NCBI GenBank assembly: GCA_030950285.1
Contig: JAUZRR010000002.1
Span: forward strand, 113,827-177,826
Length of the DNA stretch: 64,000 bases
Direction of reading: 5' to 3'
Origin: Planctomycetota bacterium
GTDB taxonomy: Bacteria > Planctomycetota > Phycisphaerae > Phycisphaerales > UBA1924
A program made the position numbers and the translations under genes. The notes under the pieces are model-generated. The model was not told where the DNA came from, made no database searches, and was given only the letters and a program-made list of their open reading frames with translations. Shown one piece after another: positions 24,203-33,288 of this stretch (position 1 is its first letter; each line of letters begins with the position of its first letter).

Positions 24203-26953
24203 ATGCTCAAGACACGCGGATCGGTGCAATCCAGACCGGCAACGACAGGGGCGCTGGCGGCGACGGTGCGCGGGCTGTGGTGCGCGGTGTTGTGCTCGAT
24301 GGCGTGCAGCACCGCACTGGCCCAGGACGGGCTCTCTGAGCGGATCCTCGATCAGCTCGAAGCGCAGACCGCTGTGCGCGATGAGGCCGCGATGCCGGTG
24401 CCGGAAACGGCAGTCAGTGTGCGACGGCTGCTCGACGGCCCACTGCTCACCGAGGAACAGAAAGCTGAGGCCCGTCTCCGCCACGGGGTGTGGACGGACG
24501 CCGACCTGACCACGATGGCGCTGCGCGCGCAGGCTGCGCTGGTGCGCGGTGCGCTCGACGACGAATCGCTGCGCGACGAAGCCGCCGACGTGCTGGATCG
24601 CGCAGAAGCGGCGGCGCTGCGGGGTGAACTCGACGCGGCGCTTGCGCTGCTGGCCGGGCAGGGCGGCATCCGCGCGATCCGCATCCGGGCCGAGGCGCTC
24701 GAGCAGCTCGGGCGGTTTGATGCTGCCGACGCGGCGCTCGACCCGCTCGTGGCAAGGCTCGGCTCGCGGGAAGTGACCTCCGGCGACGAACTCGCCGAGG
24801 GGGTGCGGGCGCTCATGGTGCGCAACCGCCTCCGCGGCCCGGGCCGCGCCGGGCAGGCGGGGGCCGACTTCCAGACGCTCATGCAGCTGCTGGGCAGAGC
24901 GAAAAACGAGCTCGATCGGCTATCGTGGAAGGCGCGGCTCGTCGAAGCCGAGGTCCTCTGGGAGAAGAACAACGCCGAGGAATCGCGGGCGGCGGTGCTC
25001 GAGGTGCTGCGGCTCAACCCCCGCTGCGCGCGCGCGTGGCGGCTGCTCGGCGATATGGCGGTCGCCGGGTTTGACTTTGACCGCGTCGAGCGCGTCGCGC
25101 TCCGGCTGGACCTGCTGGCCGCGGGCTCGCCCGGCGCGGCGGTGGTGCGCGCCAGGGGCGCGCTGCGAAGGCGCGATCCGGGGCTGGCCGGCGACCTGCT
25201 CAACGCGGCGCTGAAACGCTACCCGCAACACCGCGAGCTGCTCGCGGTGCAGGCTGCAACCGCGGCGGTGCGGTTTGATACCGAACGCACGGCGGCGTTG
25301 CTCGCGGCGTTTGATGCGCTCAACGACCACGAACTCGCTGCACAGGGCGCAGCGGATGACGAGGGTGTAACAACCGACGCCGGCTCTCCCCTCGCGTTGC
25401 TCGCGGTGGGGGCGGCGCTGGCCGAGGCGCGGCAGTACGCCGAGGCCGCGGCGTATCTCGAACGAGCCGCAGCGAGGCAGCCGACGCTGGCGTTGCCATG
25501 GATCGAGCTCGGTTTGCTCGAGATGCAGGCCGGGCGCGACGTGCGCGCGCGGGATGCGCTGGAAAGAGCGATCGCGCTGGATCCGTTCAACGTGCGCGCG
25601 CGGAACAGCCTGGCGCTGGTCGAAGAGATCGGCTCGTTCGCCGAGGTCGAGAGCGAGCATTTCGTCGTGCGGTACAAGCCGGGGCTCGACGAGGTGCTGG
25701 CTGTCGAGATGCTGCCGGTGCTTGAAGCGATCCACGCCGAGGTGTGCAGCCCGGCGATGTTCGACCACGAGCCGGCCGTGCCGACGGTGATCGAGGTGAT
25801 GCCCGACCACGCGAGCTTTGCGGTGCGGATCACCGGGATGACGCAGATCCACACGATGGCCGCGGCGACCGGGCCGGTGATCGCGATGGAGACGCCGCGC
25901 TCCGGGCCGGGCAGCCGGGCGGGGCCGTACGACTGGGCGCGGACGGTGCGGCACGAGTACATTCATACGGTGACGCTCTCGCGGACGCGCAACCGCATCC
26001 CGCACTGGTTTACCGAAGCGGCGGCGGTCTGGGGCGAGGGGCTGCCCAGGCGGGCCGAGTGGTGGACACTGCTCGCGCGCGCGCATGAGACCGACACGCT
26101 GTTCGACATGGACACGATCAGCCTGCGGTTTGTGCGGCCGATCAAGCCGACCGACCGCACGCAGGCGTACGCCCAGGGGCACTGGATGTACGAGTACATG
26201 GTCGAGCGGTTCGGCGTCCGCGCGCCGCTGGCGCTGATGGACCTGTACGCCGAGGGCGTGCCCGAGCGGGAGGCAATGGAGCGCGTGCTCGAGATATCGC
26301 CCGAGGAGTTCTTCGAGGACTTCAAGGTGTGGGCGCGGGGCGAGATGGTCGCGGTCGGGATCATGCTTGCCGACGGCGTGCCCTCACTTGACGAGCTGGT
26401 GCCCGAACCCGAGCACGCGACGCGCGACGAGATCGAGGCGTTGCTCGTCGAGCACCCGGGCCACCCGGACTTGCTTCGGTTGGCGGTGCGGCTGGAGCTG
26501 GATGAGTCCGAAGACGGGCGTCCGACGGCGGCGATGGTGCCGATGCTCGAGCGCTACGCGGCGGCGCGGCCGGTGGATCCGATGCCGCGACGGCTGCTGG
26601 CGAGGTTGGCGCTCGAGGGGGGGGTGGAGGCGATGGAAGATGCCCCCGAGCGCGCGATCGAGCACCTCGAGTTTCTCGACGCCCGCGAGATGCGCTCGCC
26701 GGCGTACGCGCTGGCGCTGGCCGAGCGGTACGCCCGGATCGGCGAGATGGACGACGCATGGAGCAAAGCCCGACGGGCGACGATGATCGCGCCCTTTGAT
26801 GCTGACACGCGGGAGCAGGCAGCCCGGATCGCGCTGCTCAAGGGTGATCTGCAAGCGGCCGAGCGCGAGCTGATGGCGCTGGAAAGAATCGAGCCGGACC
26901 GGGATATCCACAAGCGGCGGCTCGAGGCGGTGCGGGCCAAGCTCGCGGGGTGA
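24203..26953 (+). CDS. TPR protein with gluzincin (peptidase MA-type) metalloprotease domain
   Basis: 916 residues from ATG 24203. An N-terminal Arg-rich segment and hydrophobic stretch (LWCAVLCSMACSTALAQ) act as export signal. Residues about 50-470 are TPR-like helical repeats rich in Ala/Leu/Arg. A peptidase domain then carries TVRHEYIHTVTLSRTRNRIPHW (HEYIH, the HExxH zinc motif) followed by WFTEAAAVWGEG (third ligand Glu). The last 200 residues return to TPR repeats. Peptidase MA-like domains embedded in TPR arrays are common in Planctomycetes, with unknown substrates. Operon partner of the LolA-like gene (3-nt gap). Confidence 0.88.
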   Translation: MLKTRGSVQSRPATTGALAATVRGLWCAVLCSMACSTALAQDGLSERILDQLEAQTAVRDEAAMPVPETAVSVRRLLDGPLLTEEQKAEARLRHGVWTDADLTTMALRAQAALVRGALDDESLRDEAADVLDRAEAAALRGELDAALALLAGQGGIRAIRIRAEALEQLGRFDAADAALDPLVARLGSREVTSGDELAEGVRALMVRNRLRGPGRAGQAGADFQTLMQLLGRAKNELDRLSWKARLVEAEVLWEKNNAEESRAAVLEVLRLNPRCARAWRLLGDMAVAGFDFDRVERVALRLDLLAAGSPGAAVVRARGALRRRDPGLAGDLLNAALKRYPQHRELLAVQAATAAVRFDTERTAALLAAFDALNDHELAAQGAADDEGVTTDAGSPLALLAVGAALAEARQYAEAAAYLERAAARQPTLALPWIELGLLEMQAGRDVRARDALERAIALDPFNVRARNSLALVEEIGSFAEVESEHFVVRYKPGLDEVLAVEMLPVLEAIHAEVCSPAMFDHEPAVPTVIEVMPDHASFAVRITGMTQIHTMAAATGPVIAMETPRSGPGSRAGPYDWARTVRHEYIHTVTLSRTRNRIPHWFTEAAAVWGEGLPRRAEWWTLLARAHETDTLFDMDTISLRFVRPIKPTDRTQAYAQGHWMYEYMVERFGVRAPLALMDLYAEGVPEREAMERVLEISPEEFFEDFKVWARGEMVAVGIMLADGVPSLDELVPEPEHATRDEIEALLVEHPGHPDLLRLAVRLELDESEDGRPTAAMVPMLERYAAARPVDPMPRRLLARLALEGGVEAMEDAPERAIEHLEFLDAREMRSPAYALALAERYARIGEMDDAWSKARRATMIAPFDADTREQAARIALLKGDLQAAERELMALERIEPDRDIHKRRLEAVRAKLAG

Positions 26954-27087
26954 GGTTCGGCGGCGTGATGAGGGTTTTCGGACGTGGGGGTATTGGGCTT
27001 TGCCCAGAGGGCTCCTCGCTTGCGCGTCGGGCTTGGTGTGGGGGGCGTGCTCCCATTCCTGCTCGGGCAGCGGTCCTAGAGTTTGCC

Positions 27088-28020
27088 ATGCCCGTCAATA
27101 AACAGAAGCGAGCCCGTCCCGGGAGTCCCGGCGCGGGGGAGAACAGCCGACCCGGCGAGGTCCGGCTGCAGCGGTACCTTGCCGACGCCGGGGTGGCGTC
27201 GCGCCGGCACAGCGAGCTGCTGATCACCGAGGGGCGGGTCAAGGTCAACGGCCGAACCGTCCGCGAGCTGCCCGTGTTTGTCGTTCCAGACGAGGACCGC
27301 GTGCAGGTGGACGGCACCCCGATCGCCGGCGCCGAGCGGCGGGTCTACATCATGCTCAACAAGCCGACCCGCACGCTCTCGACGGTCGAGGACGAGCCCG
27401 GCGCCGCGCGGCGGACGGTGCTCGACCTGGTCGATCACCCCTCCGGCGCACGGCTCTATCCCGTGGGTCGGCTCGACTTTGACACCCGCGGCCTGGTGCT
27501 GATGACCAACGACGGCGAGCTGGCCAACCGGCTGACGCACCCGAAGTTTGGCGTCGAAAAAACCTACCACGCGGTGGTGAAGGGGTACATCGACGCCGAG
27601 GCGCTGGCGAAGCTCGAGAAGGGGATCTATCTCGCGGAGCGCCGCGAGGGGCGGACGGTCGGCGCGGTGCGCGCAGGGCATGTGCGTCTCAAGCTGGTCA
27701 GGCGGGATCGGGAGCGGACGATTCTGGAGCTTTCGCTCAAGGAAGGCCGCAACCGGCAGGTGCGGCGGATGCTCGCGGCGGTCGGGTGCCCGGTGAAGAA
27801 GCTCGAGCGGGTGGCGATCGGGCCTTTGAAGCTCAAGGGGCTGGCCAGCGGCGAATGGCGTGAACTCAGCAACATCGAGGTACAGATGCTTCGGCGAGCG
27901 GTCGAGAGAGGCGCGAAGAAGGCAGCCACCGGACCCAACGCCCCGAGACAGGGCAAGCCCGAGCGCCCCGGGTGGAGCAGCCGCAAGCCCGGCGGAGGGC
28001 GACGGGAGGGCTCGGCGTGA
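27088..28020 (+). CDS. RsuA/RluB/RluF-family rRNA pseudouridine synthase
   Basis: 310 residues from ATG 27088; the frame open from 26950 upstream has no coding character. S4 RNA-binding domain (VRLQRYLADAGVASRRHSEL, ITEGRVKVNG), then the catalytic signature GRLDFDTRGLVLMTNDGEL with the essential Asp. KTYHAVVKGYI and LKEGRNRQVRRMLAAVGC follow, so the family core is complete. A 50-residue basic Gly/Pro/Arg tail is typical of such enzymes in high-GC bacteria. It probably modifies 23S rRNA (RluB type); the exact site cannot be told from sequence alone. Its last bases overlap the next start (GTGA). Confidence 0.9.
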   Translation: MPVNKQKRARPGSPGAGENSRPGEVRLQRYLADAGVASRRHSELLITEGRVKVNGRTVRELPVFVVPDEDRVQVDGTPIAGAERRVYIMLNKPTRTLSTVEDEPGAARRTVLDLVDHPSGARLYPVGRLDFDTRGLVLMTNDGELANRLTHPKFGVEKTYHAVVKGYIDAEALAKLEKGIYLAERREGRTVGAVRAGHVRLKLVRRDRERTILELSLKEGRNRQVRRMLAAVGCPVKKLERVAIGPLKLKGLASGEWRELSNIEVQMLRRAVERGAKKAATGPNAPRQGKPERPGWSSRKPGGGRREGSA

Positions 28021-29516
28021 GCGCGCGCAGCGGATTCTCGAAGCAGGCCGAGAGCGTGCTGGCGTGGTGGAGGCCGCGGCTGCGGATTCTGCGTCGGGCG
28101 GTGCGGGTCGTCTCGGCGAGCCACATCACACGCATGTCGGCGGCACTCGCCTACCGGACGGTGTTCGGGCTGATCCCGGTGCTGGCGATCGGGGTCGCGG
28201 TGTTGGGCGGGTTTGCGAGCAACGAGCAGGTCACGGCTGCGGTGACGCGCGTGCTTGATCTGACCGGGCTCAACGAGATCGTGGTCAACCCGGTGGACGA
28301 AAGCACCGGGCACGGCGCAGCGGCTCCCGACCCGGCAGGTGGAGCTGTGGGTGAATCTGCAACAGATCCATTCACAACAGATCCATTCACAACAGACCAG
28401 CCCATACCAGCGGTTGCCGAGTCAGCTGCTCACAGCACAGCCCTCGACGAGTGGTTGCAAGAGCTTGTGACCAAGGTCCGGGGGGTCTCGTTTGTCGCGA
28501 TCGGGCTGACGGGCCTGATCATGCTCGGATACGCAGCGATCTCGTTCATGGTCGAGATCGAACGCTCGGCCAACCAGATCTACAGAGCGCCCACCGGGCG
28601 CTCGTGGGTCCGACGGGTGACGCAGTATTGGACGACACTCACGCTCGGGTCGCTGTTTCTGTTCGGGACGTTCTCGGTCGGGACGCGGATGACCGAGTGG
28701 GTCGAGGCGTTCGGGGGCAAGACCTTCTCGATCGGTGCTGAGGCGGCGGGGGTCGGGGTCAATATTCTCATCAACTTCGTGCTGCTGTTCTTTGTGTATA
28801 TGACGGTGCCCAACGCCCGGGTCGCGTTCAAGTCGGCAGCCGGGGGGGCGATCCTGGCGGCGACGGTGTGGGAGCTGGGCAAGTGGGGGTTTCAGTTTGT
28901 GGTGATGAACTCGTCAGCGCAGACGTTGTACGGCGCGTTGGCGTTGGTGCCGTTGTTCTTGCTGTGGGTCTATATCACGTGGATCATCGTGCTGTCGGGG
29001 TTGCAGTTGAGCTACATGTTCCAGCACTTCCGGGCGTTCGCGGTCGAAGAGGAGACCCGCGAGGGCCCGATCCTGATCGACCCGCTCACACTCGTGCGCG
29101 TGGCGGCCGAGGTGGCGCGGGGGTTTGGCGAGGGCAAGACCTCGTCGGTCGCGGCGGTCTCCCAGGCGGTCGGCCTGGACGAACAGGCGTCGCTCGACAT
29201 CCTCGAACGGCTCAGCAAAGCCGGCGTGCTGCACGAGGTGCCCGAGGGGCAGGGCCGCGAGGCGTTCGCGCTGGCCAGACCCGCCGAGCAGATCGGGACC
29301 CGAGAGCTGCTGGAGCTGGCGGCCCAGATGAGCGTGGGTGGACGGGTCGCGGCCGAGGAAGGCAAACTCGGCGAACTCCGGCGGGCGCAGCTTGACGCGG
29401 CGGGCGGGGTGACACTTGCCGACTTGGTCGGCGAAGCGGCTGGGGGCGTGCCGGGAGGGCGTTTGGGCGACCGTGATGCGACGGGTGCAGGGAAAACCCA
29501 AACAAGTAGCGAATAA
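28017..29516 (+). CDS. YihY/BrkB-family integral membrane protein
   Basis: 499 residues from GTG 28017, which overlaps the preceding stop by 4 nt (GTGA). Family landmarks: SAALAYRTVFGLIPVLAI, a long hydrophobic core of about six TM helices (including VSFVAIGLTGLIMLGYAAIS, VNILINFVLLFFVYMTVPN and GALALVPLFLLWVYITWIIV), and QLSYMFQHFRAF. A ~65-residue Ser/Thr/Pro/Asp-rich insert after the first helices includes a short tandem repeat (TDPFTTDPFTTDQ). The last 150 residues are cytoplasmic with a winged-helix-like segment (SSVAAVSQAVGLDEQASLDI). The family was once called RNase BN; it is a likely transporter of unknown cargo. Confidence 0.9.
   Translation: MSARSGFSKQAESVLAWWRPRLRILRRAVRVVSASHITRMSAALAYRTVFGLIPVLAIGVAVLGGFASNEQVTAAVTRVLDLTGLNEIVVNPVDESTGHGAAAPDPAGGAVGESATDPFTTDPFTTDQPIPAVAESAAHSTALDEWLQELVTKVRGVSFVAIGLTGLIMLGYAAISFMVEIERSANQIYRAPTGRSWVRRVTQYWTTLTLGSLFLFGTFSVGTRMTEWVEAFGGKTFSIGAEAAGVGVNILINFVLLFFVYMTVPNARVAFKSAAGGAILAATVWELGKWGFQFVVMNSSAQTLYGALALVPLFLLWVYITWIIVLSGLQLSYMFQHFRAFAVEEETREGPILIDPLTLVRVAAEVARGFGEGKTSSVAAVSQAVGLDEQASLDILERLSKAGVLHEVPEGQGREAFALARPAEQIGTRELLELAAQMSVGGRVAAEEGKLGELRRAQLDAAGGVTLADLVGEAAGGVPGGRLGDRDATGAGKTQTSSE
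28362..28396 (+). repeat. 15-bp tandem repeat inside the YihY gene
   Basis: ACAGATCCATTCACA occurs at 28362-28376 and 28377-28391 and begins a third time (ACAGA). It encodes the TDPFT repeat in the non-conserved loop, keeps the frame, and could vary in copy number. Confidence 0.85.
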
Positions 29517-29709
29517 CAATCGGAAGCGTGGTGGTCCAGTGCAGTTTTTTGCGCTAGGCTCTCTCCCTTTTCTCGGGGTTGATTTCAAGGCCCGGCTGCC
29601 GGGTCGCGGTGGTTCGAGACGGCGCTTGTGCCGATGACACCGGGAGTTTCCGGGTCGAAGGCGTGCAACGCCCCGCGCCGGAGCAGAGAGAAAAGAGACA
29701 GGAGCACGC

Positions 29710-30192
29710 ATGGAGGTTGTCCGGGTCCCCGAGTTCAATATTTACCTTGCCGATCGTCCGGGCGAGCTGGCGGGGGTGCTCGAAGCGCTCGCCGCAGCCG
29801 GGGTGCGCGTGACCGCGTTGTCGGTGGTCGAACAGACCGGCAACGACGTCGATCACAAAGGGCTGGTCCGGCTGTTGGGCGAGCCTGTCGAGGCTGTTCG
29901 GCGGGTCTGCGAGGGCGTGACCGACACCGGGGCCGGCCCGGTGATGGAGGTCGAGGTGCTGGTGGTCTCGCTCGGCGAGCACGCCGGGCGGTTCCGCGAG
30001 GTCGCGGTCAAGCTCGCCGACGCGAAGGTGAATGTCCGGTATGTGTACCAGTGCCCCTCGCCCGACGGCGGCACCGTCCGGTGCGTGCTGCGGGTGGAAG
30101 ACACCGACAAAGCCGAGCAGGTCATCGGGGAGCTGGCGCGGCTCTCCGAAGGGCCCAACACCGGTCTGGGTGGAGCGGCCGGGGCGGCGTGA
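29710..30192 (+). CDS. Tandem ACT-domain protein
   Basis: 160 residues from ATG 29710 with AGGAG upstream. Two ACT-like halves are visible: residues 5-65 (PEFNIYLADRPGELAGVLEA, VRVTALSVVEQTGND) and 75-145 (EVEVLVVSLGEHAGRFREVA, VNVRYVYQCPSPDG). ACT domains bind small ligands, usually amino acids, and control enzymes or transporters. There is no catalytic domain, so this is a stand-alone regulator, and the ligand is unknown. It precedes nuoB by 145 nt. Confidence 0.85.
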   Translation: MEVVRVPEFNIYLADRPGELAGVLEALAAAGVRVTALSVVEQTGNDVDHKGLVRLLGEPVEAVRRVCEGVTDTGAGPVMEVEVLVVSLGEHAGRFREVAVKLADAKVNVRYVYQCPSPDGGTVRCVLRVEDTDKAEQVIGELARLSEGPNTGLGGAAGAA

Positions 30193-30337
30193 AGATCGGG
30201 CTGTCGGGAGCACGCCGGGGGCAATCGAGCGAGGCTCGCGGCACGGGGCTCGCTGCGGCGGCTCGGCACCCGTAGAATGCTGCGCACGACCGGCCGATGA
30301 GGATGATTGAAGAGGCCCGACCAGCCAGGAGCACCCG

Positions 30338-30907
30338 ATGGGAATCGAGACCGCACTGCCGACCGACGTGATGCTGACCACCCAGTTGCAGCGGGTGATC
30401 AACTGGTCGCGGCGGAGTTCGATCTGGCCGCTGCCCTTTGCGACCGCCTGCTGCGGCATCGAGCTGATGGCGACCGCGTGCAGCCGGTTTGACCTGGCGC
30501 GATTCGGGGCCGAGGTCATGCGGTTCAGCCCGCGGCAGAGCGACCTGTTGATCGTCGCCGGTCGGGTCGGGATCAAGATGCTGCCGGTGTTGCAGCGGAT
30601 GTACGAACAGATGACCGAGCCCAAGTGGGTGATCTCGATGGGCGCGTGTGCCTCGACCGGCGGGGTGTTTGACACCTACGCAACGGTGCAGGGGTGCGAC
30701 CAGTTCATCCCGGTGGACGTGTATATTCCCGGGTGCCCGCCGCGACCCGAGATGCTGATCGAGGGCGTGATGGCGATCCAGCGGATCATCGACGAGGACC
30801 GGATCCCGCCCAAGGGCCCCGACGGCAAGCGGGTGCCGCTGGGCATCGCGGTCTCGCCGAACTACACACCCAAGCCGCAGCCGGTCGGGTTGACGGTGGG
30901 GAGCTGA
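30338..30907 (+). CDS. nuoB: NADH-quinone oxidoreductase subunit B-type iron-sulfur protein
   Basis: 189 residues from ATG 30338 with AGGAG 6 nt upstream. The N2 [4Fe-4S] ligands are visible: [12 protein letters not shown] (two adjacent Cys), [14 protein letters not shown], and [13 protein letters not shown]. These with [10 protein letters not shown] identify NuoB/PSST of complex I, which passes electrons from the peripheral arm to quinone. The gene stands alone: the flanks hold an ACT protein and, convergent, a UDP-sugar dehydrogenase. Other nuo subunits must be elsewhere or absent. Residues look intact, so it is probably functional. Confidence 0.94.
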   Translation: MGIETALPTDVMLTTQLQRVINWSRRSSIWPLPFATACCGIELMATACSRFDLARFGAEVMRFSPRQSDLLIVAGRVGIKMLPVLQRMYEQMTEPKWVISMGACASTGGVFDTYATVQGCDQFIPVDVYIPGCPPRPEMLIEGVMAIQRIIDEDRIPPKGPDGKRVPLGIAVSPNYTPKPQPVGLTVGS

Positions 30908-30967
30908 CCGCTGCGCGTTCCGGCCGCGACCTTCTCGCAAAATGATCTGATACGCATGGCGAGGTCG

Positions 30968-32296
30968 CTACGCCTTGACGAGGCGGTCGCCCATGTCGGC
31001 TGCGAACGCTCGCAGCGCGTTGCGGGTGTCGACGACCAGCGGCGCGTGCTGCGCGATCAGCGGGTAGTCGAACGCTTTGTGGTCGGTCACGAGGATCGTC
31101 GCGTCGCAGGCTGCGAGGGTCTCGGGGGTGAGCTCGATGCTCGTCATCCCCAGGTCGTAGTTGCGCATTGGGTGGGTGCTCGGCACATGCGGGTCGGCGT
31201 ATTGCACCGTCGCGCCCGCAGCCCGGAGCAACGTGATGATTTCCATCGCCGGGCTCTCGCGGACATCATCGACATCGGGTTTGTAGGCAAGCCCGAGCAC
31301 CAGCACACGGGCGCCCGCGAGCGGCCTACTGCGTACGCCGAGGGCCTCACGCGTGCGCTCAACAACGCGCCCGGGCATGGCGCGGTTGATCTCGCCAGCG
31401 AGCTCGATAAAGCGGGCGGGAGCGCCGACTCGGGCGGCTTTCCACGCCATATAGAAAGGATCGATCGGGATGCAGTGCCCGCCGAGCCCCGGGCCGGGGT
31501 AGAAAGGCATGAAGCCAAAGGGCTTGGTGCGGGCCGCGTCGATGACCTCCCAGATGTCGATGTCCATCGCGGCAAGCGTCTGCTTCATCTCGTTGACCAG
31601 CGCGATGTTGACCGCTCGGAAGATGTTTTCAAGCAGCTTGGCAGCCTCGGCGACCTCGGCGCTGGCGACCTCGACGACCTCTTCGACCGCGCGGCGGTAG
31701 AGGGCCGCGGCGAGGGCGGTCGAGTGTGTGTCCAATCCGCCGACGAGCTTGGGTGTGGTGCGTGTCGAGTGGCTTGTCCGGCCCGGGTCTTCGCGCTCGG
31801 GGGAATAGGCGAGGAAGTAGTCACGGCCGAGTTCGAGCGGAGCGGGCGCGTGGGCACGGATCGCCTCGGCAAACTCTCCCCGCGTGGTGCCGGGGTAGGT
31901 GGTCGACTCGAGGACGATGAGTTGCCCGGGGCGGAGTGTCGCGCCGATCTGTTGGCCCGCGCGCACGACAAAGCTCAGGTCGGGGTTGCGATCTTCATCG
32001 AGCGGCGTGGGGAGGCACACGAGAATCGCGTCGGGCTCGGCGAGGCGCGCAAAGTCGGTAGTCGCGTCGAAGCGGTCGCTGGCGGCGAGGTCGCGGGTGA
32101 GGGTCTCGCCAAGGTGCTTGAGGTAGTTGGTTCCCGCAGCCAGGGCGTCGATCTTGGCGGGGTCGATGTCGAACCCGAGGACGCGGTAGCCCGCGGCGTG
32201 CATCGCGTGGGCGAGGGGGAGCCCGACATAGCCCAGGCCGATGATGCCGACGAGGGCGTTGCCGGAGGTGATGCGGCTGTGGAGAGTGTCGGGCAC
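30968..32296 (-). CDS. UDP-N-acetylglucosamine/UDP-glucose 6-dehydrogenase family (WbpA/WecC-type)
   Basis: 442 residues from GTG 32296, no obvious Shine-Dalgarno. NAD-binding IIGLGYVGLPLAHAMHAAG, then CLPTPLDEDRNPDLS, LESTTYPGTTR, YSPEREDPG, KLVGGLD, and the catalytic-cysteine segment YPGPGLGGHCIPIDPFYM. The C-terminal domain ends with VLGLAYKPDVDDVRESPA and a final UDP-binding Rossmann half. These enzymes make UDP-hexuronic acids for capsular or O-antigen chains. Last gene of the polysaccharide cluster in transcription order, 17 nt after the Alg13-like gene. Substrate (UDP-GlcNAc more likely than UDP-Glc) inferred from family resemblance. Confidence 0.9.
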   Translation of the reverse strand: MPDTLHSRITSGNALVGIIGLGYVGLPLAHAMHAAGYRVLGFDIDPAKIDALAAGTNYLKHLGETLTRDLAASDRFDATTDFARLAEPDAILVCLPTPLDEDRNPDLSFVVRAGQQIGATLRPGQLIVLESTTYPGTTRGEFAEAIRAHAPAPLELGRDYFLAYSPEREDPGRTSHSTRTTPKLVGGLDTHSTALAAALYRRAVEEVVEVASAEVAEAAKLLENIFRAVNIALVNEMKQTLAAMDIDIWEVIDAARTKPFGFMPFYPGPGLGGHCIPIDPFYMAWKAARVGAPARFIELAGEINRAMPGRVVERTREALGVRSRPLAGARVLVLGLAYKPDVDDVRESPAMEIITLLRAAGATVQYADPHVPSTHPMRNYDLGMTSIELTPETLAACDATILVTDHKAFDYPLIAQHAPLVVDTRNALRAFAADMGDRLVKA

Positions 32297-32313
32297 GATG
32301 CGGGGATTCTAGT

Positions 32314-32796
32314 TCACGCTTCGTCGATGAAGTCGCGGATTGCTTTGATGAGCCCGGGTGAGGCAAAGGGCGGGATCGGTTCGGCGGCTTGCAGGTCTTT
32401 GAGCGAGTCGAGGATCGCGGGGAGTTCGGTTTCGTCTTGGGCGACAAAGACGCCGGGGCGGCCTTTGAACCGCTCGGCGGTTGAGAGTTGGTGGTCGTTG
32501 CGCTGTTCGCCCAGGTCGGCGCGGCGGGGCATGATGACGATCGGCTTGCCATAGGTGAGCGCGGTGAGGATGGACCCCATCCCGGCGTGGGCGACGATGG
32601 CGTCGGCTGCGCGGGCGCGCTCGGCGAACTCGGTCGGCTCGATGAAGGCTTTGTGTTCGATGTGTTTGGGCACAAACTCGCTCGGCCCGATCTGAGCGAA
32701 GACCTCGGGCGTCGGGGTGGTCGAGCCGGCCCACTCGTCGATGACGCGGAGCATGCGGTCAAAGGCAAGCTGGGTACCGACGGTGACGAAGATCAT
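32314..32796 (-). CDS. Alg13/EpsF-type glycosyltransferase catalytic subunit
   Basis: 160 residues from ATG 32796, overlapping the stop of the Alg14-like gene by 4 nt. MIFVTVGTQLAFDRMLRVID is the start of a GT28 C-terminal domain. IVAHAGMGSILTALTYGKPI and VIMPRRADLGEQRNDHQLST form the nucleotide-sugar binding core, as in Alg13 or the C-terminal half of MurG. Alone it is soluble and inactive in known systems; it needs a membrane Alg14 partner. The coupled start with the Alg14-like gene supports such a heterodimer transferring a UDP-activated sugar to a lipid-linked acceptor on the cytoplasmic face. Confidence 0.9.
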   Translation of the reverse strand: MIFVTVGTQLAFDRMLRVIDEWAGSTTPTPEVFAQIGPSEFVPKHIEHKAFIEPTEFAERARAADAIVAHAGMGSILTALTYGKPIVIMPRRADLGEQRNDHQLSTAERFKGRPGVFVAQDETELPAILDSLKDLQAAEPIPPFASPGLIKAIRDFIDEA

Positions 32797-33257
32797 CCGA
32801 GCACGCTCCCTTCGTACCGCCGGCTGCCGGCGACGGCGAGGTCGGGCCACGGGGTCAGGTGCAGATCGGCGTATCTCTTGGCGAGTGATCCCGCCAGCGA
32901 GAACGAGTCCTCGGCTGCCATCGAGTCCACCCAGATCGTCTTGCCGCCGAACAGCTTTCCGAATCGCAGGGCAAAGTAACCTGGAGCGGCACCGGTAGAG
33001 ATAATAACGCGAGGGTGCAGCCGAAGGAGCAACCAGAATATTCGGATCGCCATGAGAATGACACCCGCCTTATTCCAACGGCTCGCGTCGCGGACGATGT
33101 GCAATCGTGCCTCGGAAGCAATCGAATCGGCGTGCCCGGGTAGCGAGGTAAGGTAGTGCGTTTCGCAGGACGACCACGCGGGGCTGAGCCTGAGAAGTTC
33201 GATGAAATGCCCCCCGCCCGATGCAACCGCGAGTATTCGTTTCTTCTTTCGCGTCAT
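32793..33257 (-). CDS. Alg14-like membrane partner, copy 1
   Basis: 154 residues from ATG 33257. KKRILAVASGGGHFIELLRL is the Alg14/PssD opening. VILMAIRIFWLLLRLHPRVI, a hydrophobic membrane-associating segment, and STGAAPGYFALRFGKLFGGK and IWVDSMAAEDSFSLAG follow. Alg14 anchors the Alg13 catalytic subunit to the membrane and contributes acceptor binding. Stop/start overlap with the Alg13-like gene makes this the likely partner. It has a paralogue immediately upstream. Confidence 0.88.
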   Translation of the reverse strand: MTRKKKRILAVASGGGHFIELLRLSPAWSSCETHYLTSLPGHADSIASEARLHIVRDASRWNKAGVILMAIRIFWLLLRLHPRVIISTGAAPGYFALRFGKLFGGKTIWVDSMAAEDSFSLAGSLAKRYADLHLTPWPDLAVAGSRRYEGSVLG

Positions 33258-33288
33258 CCCCCGCTCCTAAGAACAATGTGTACGAGTA

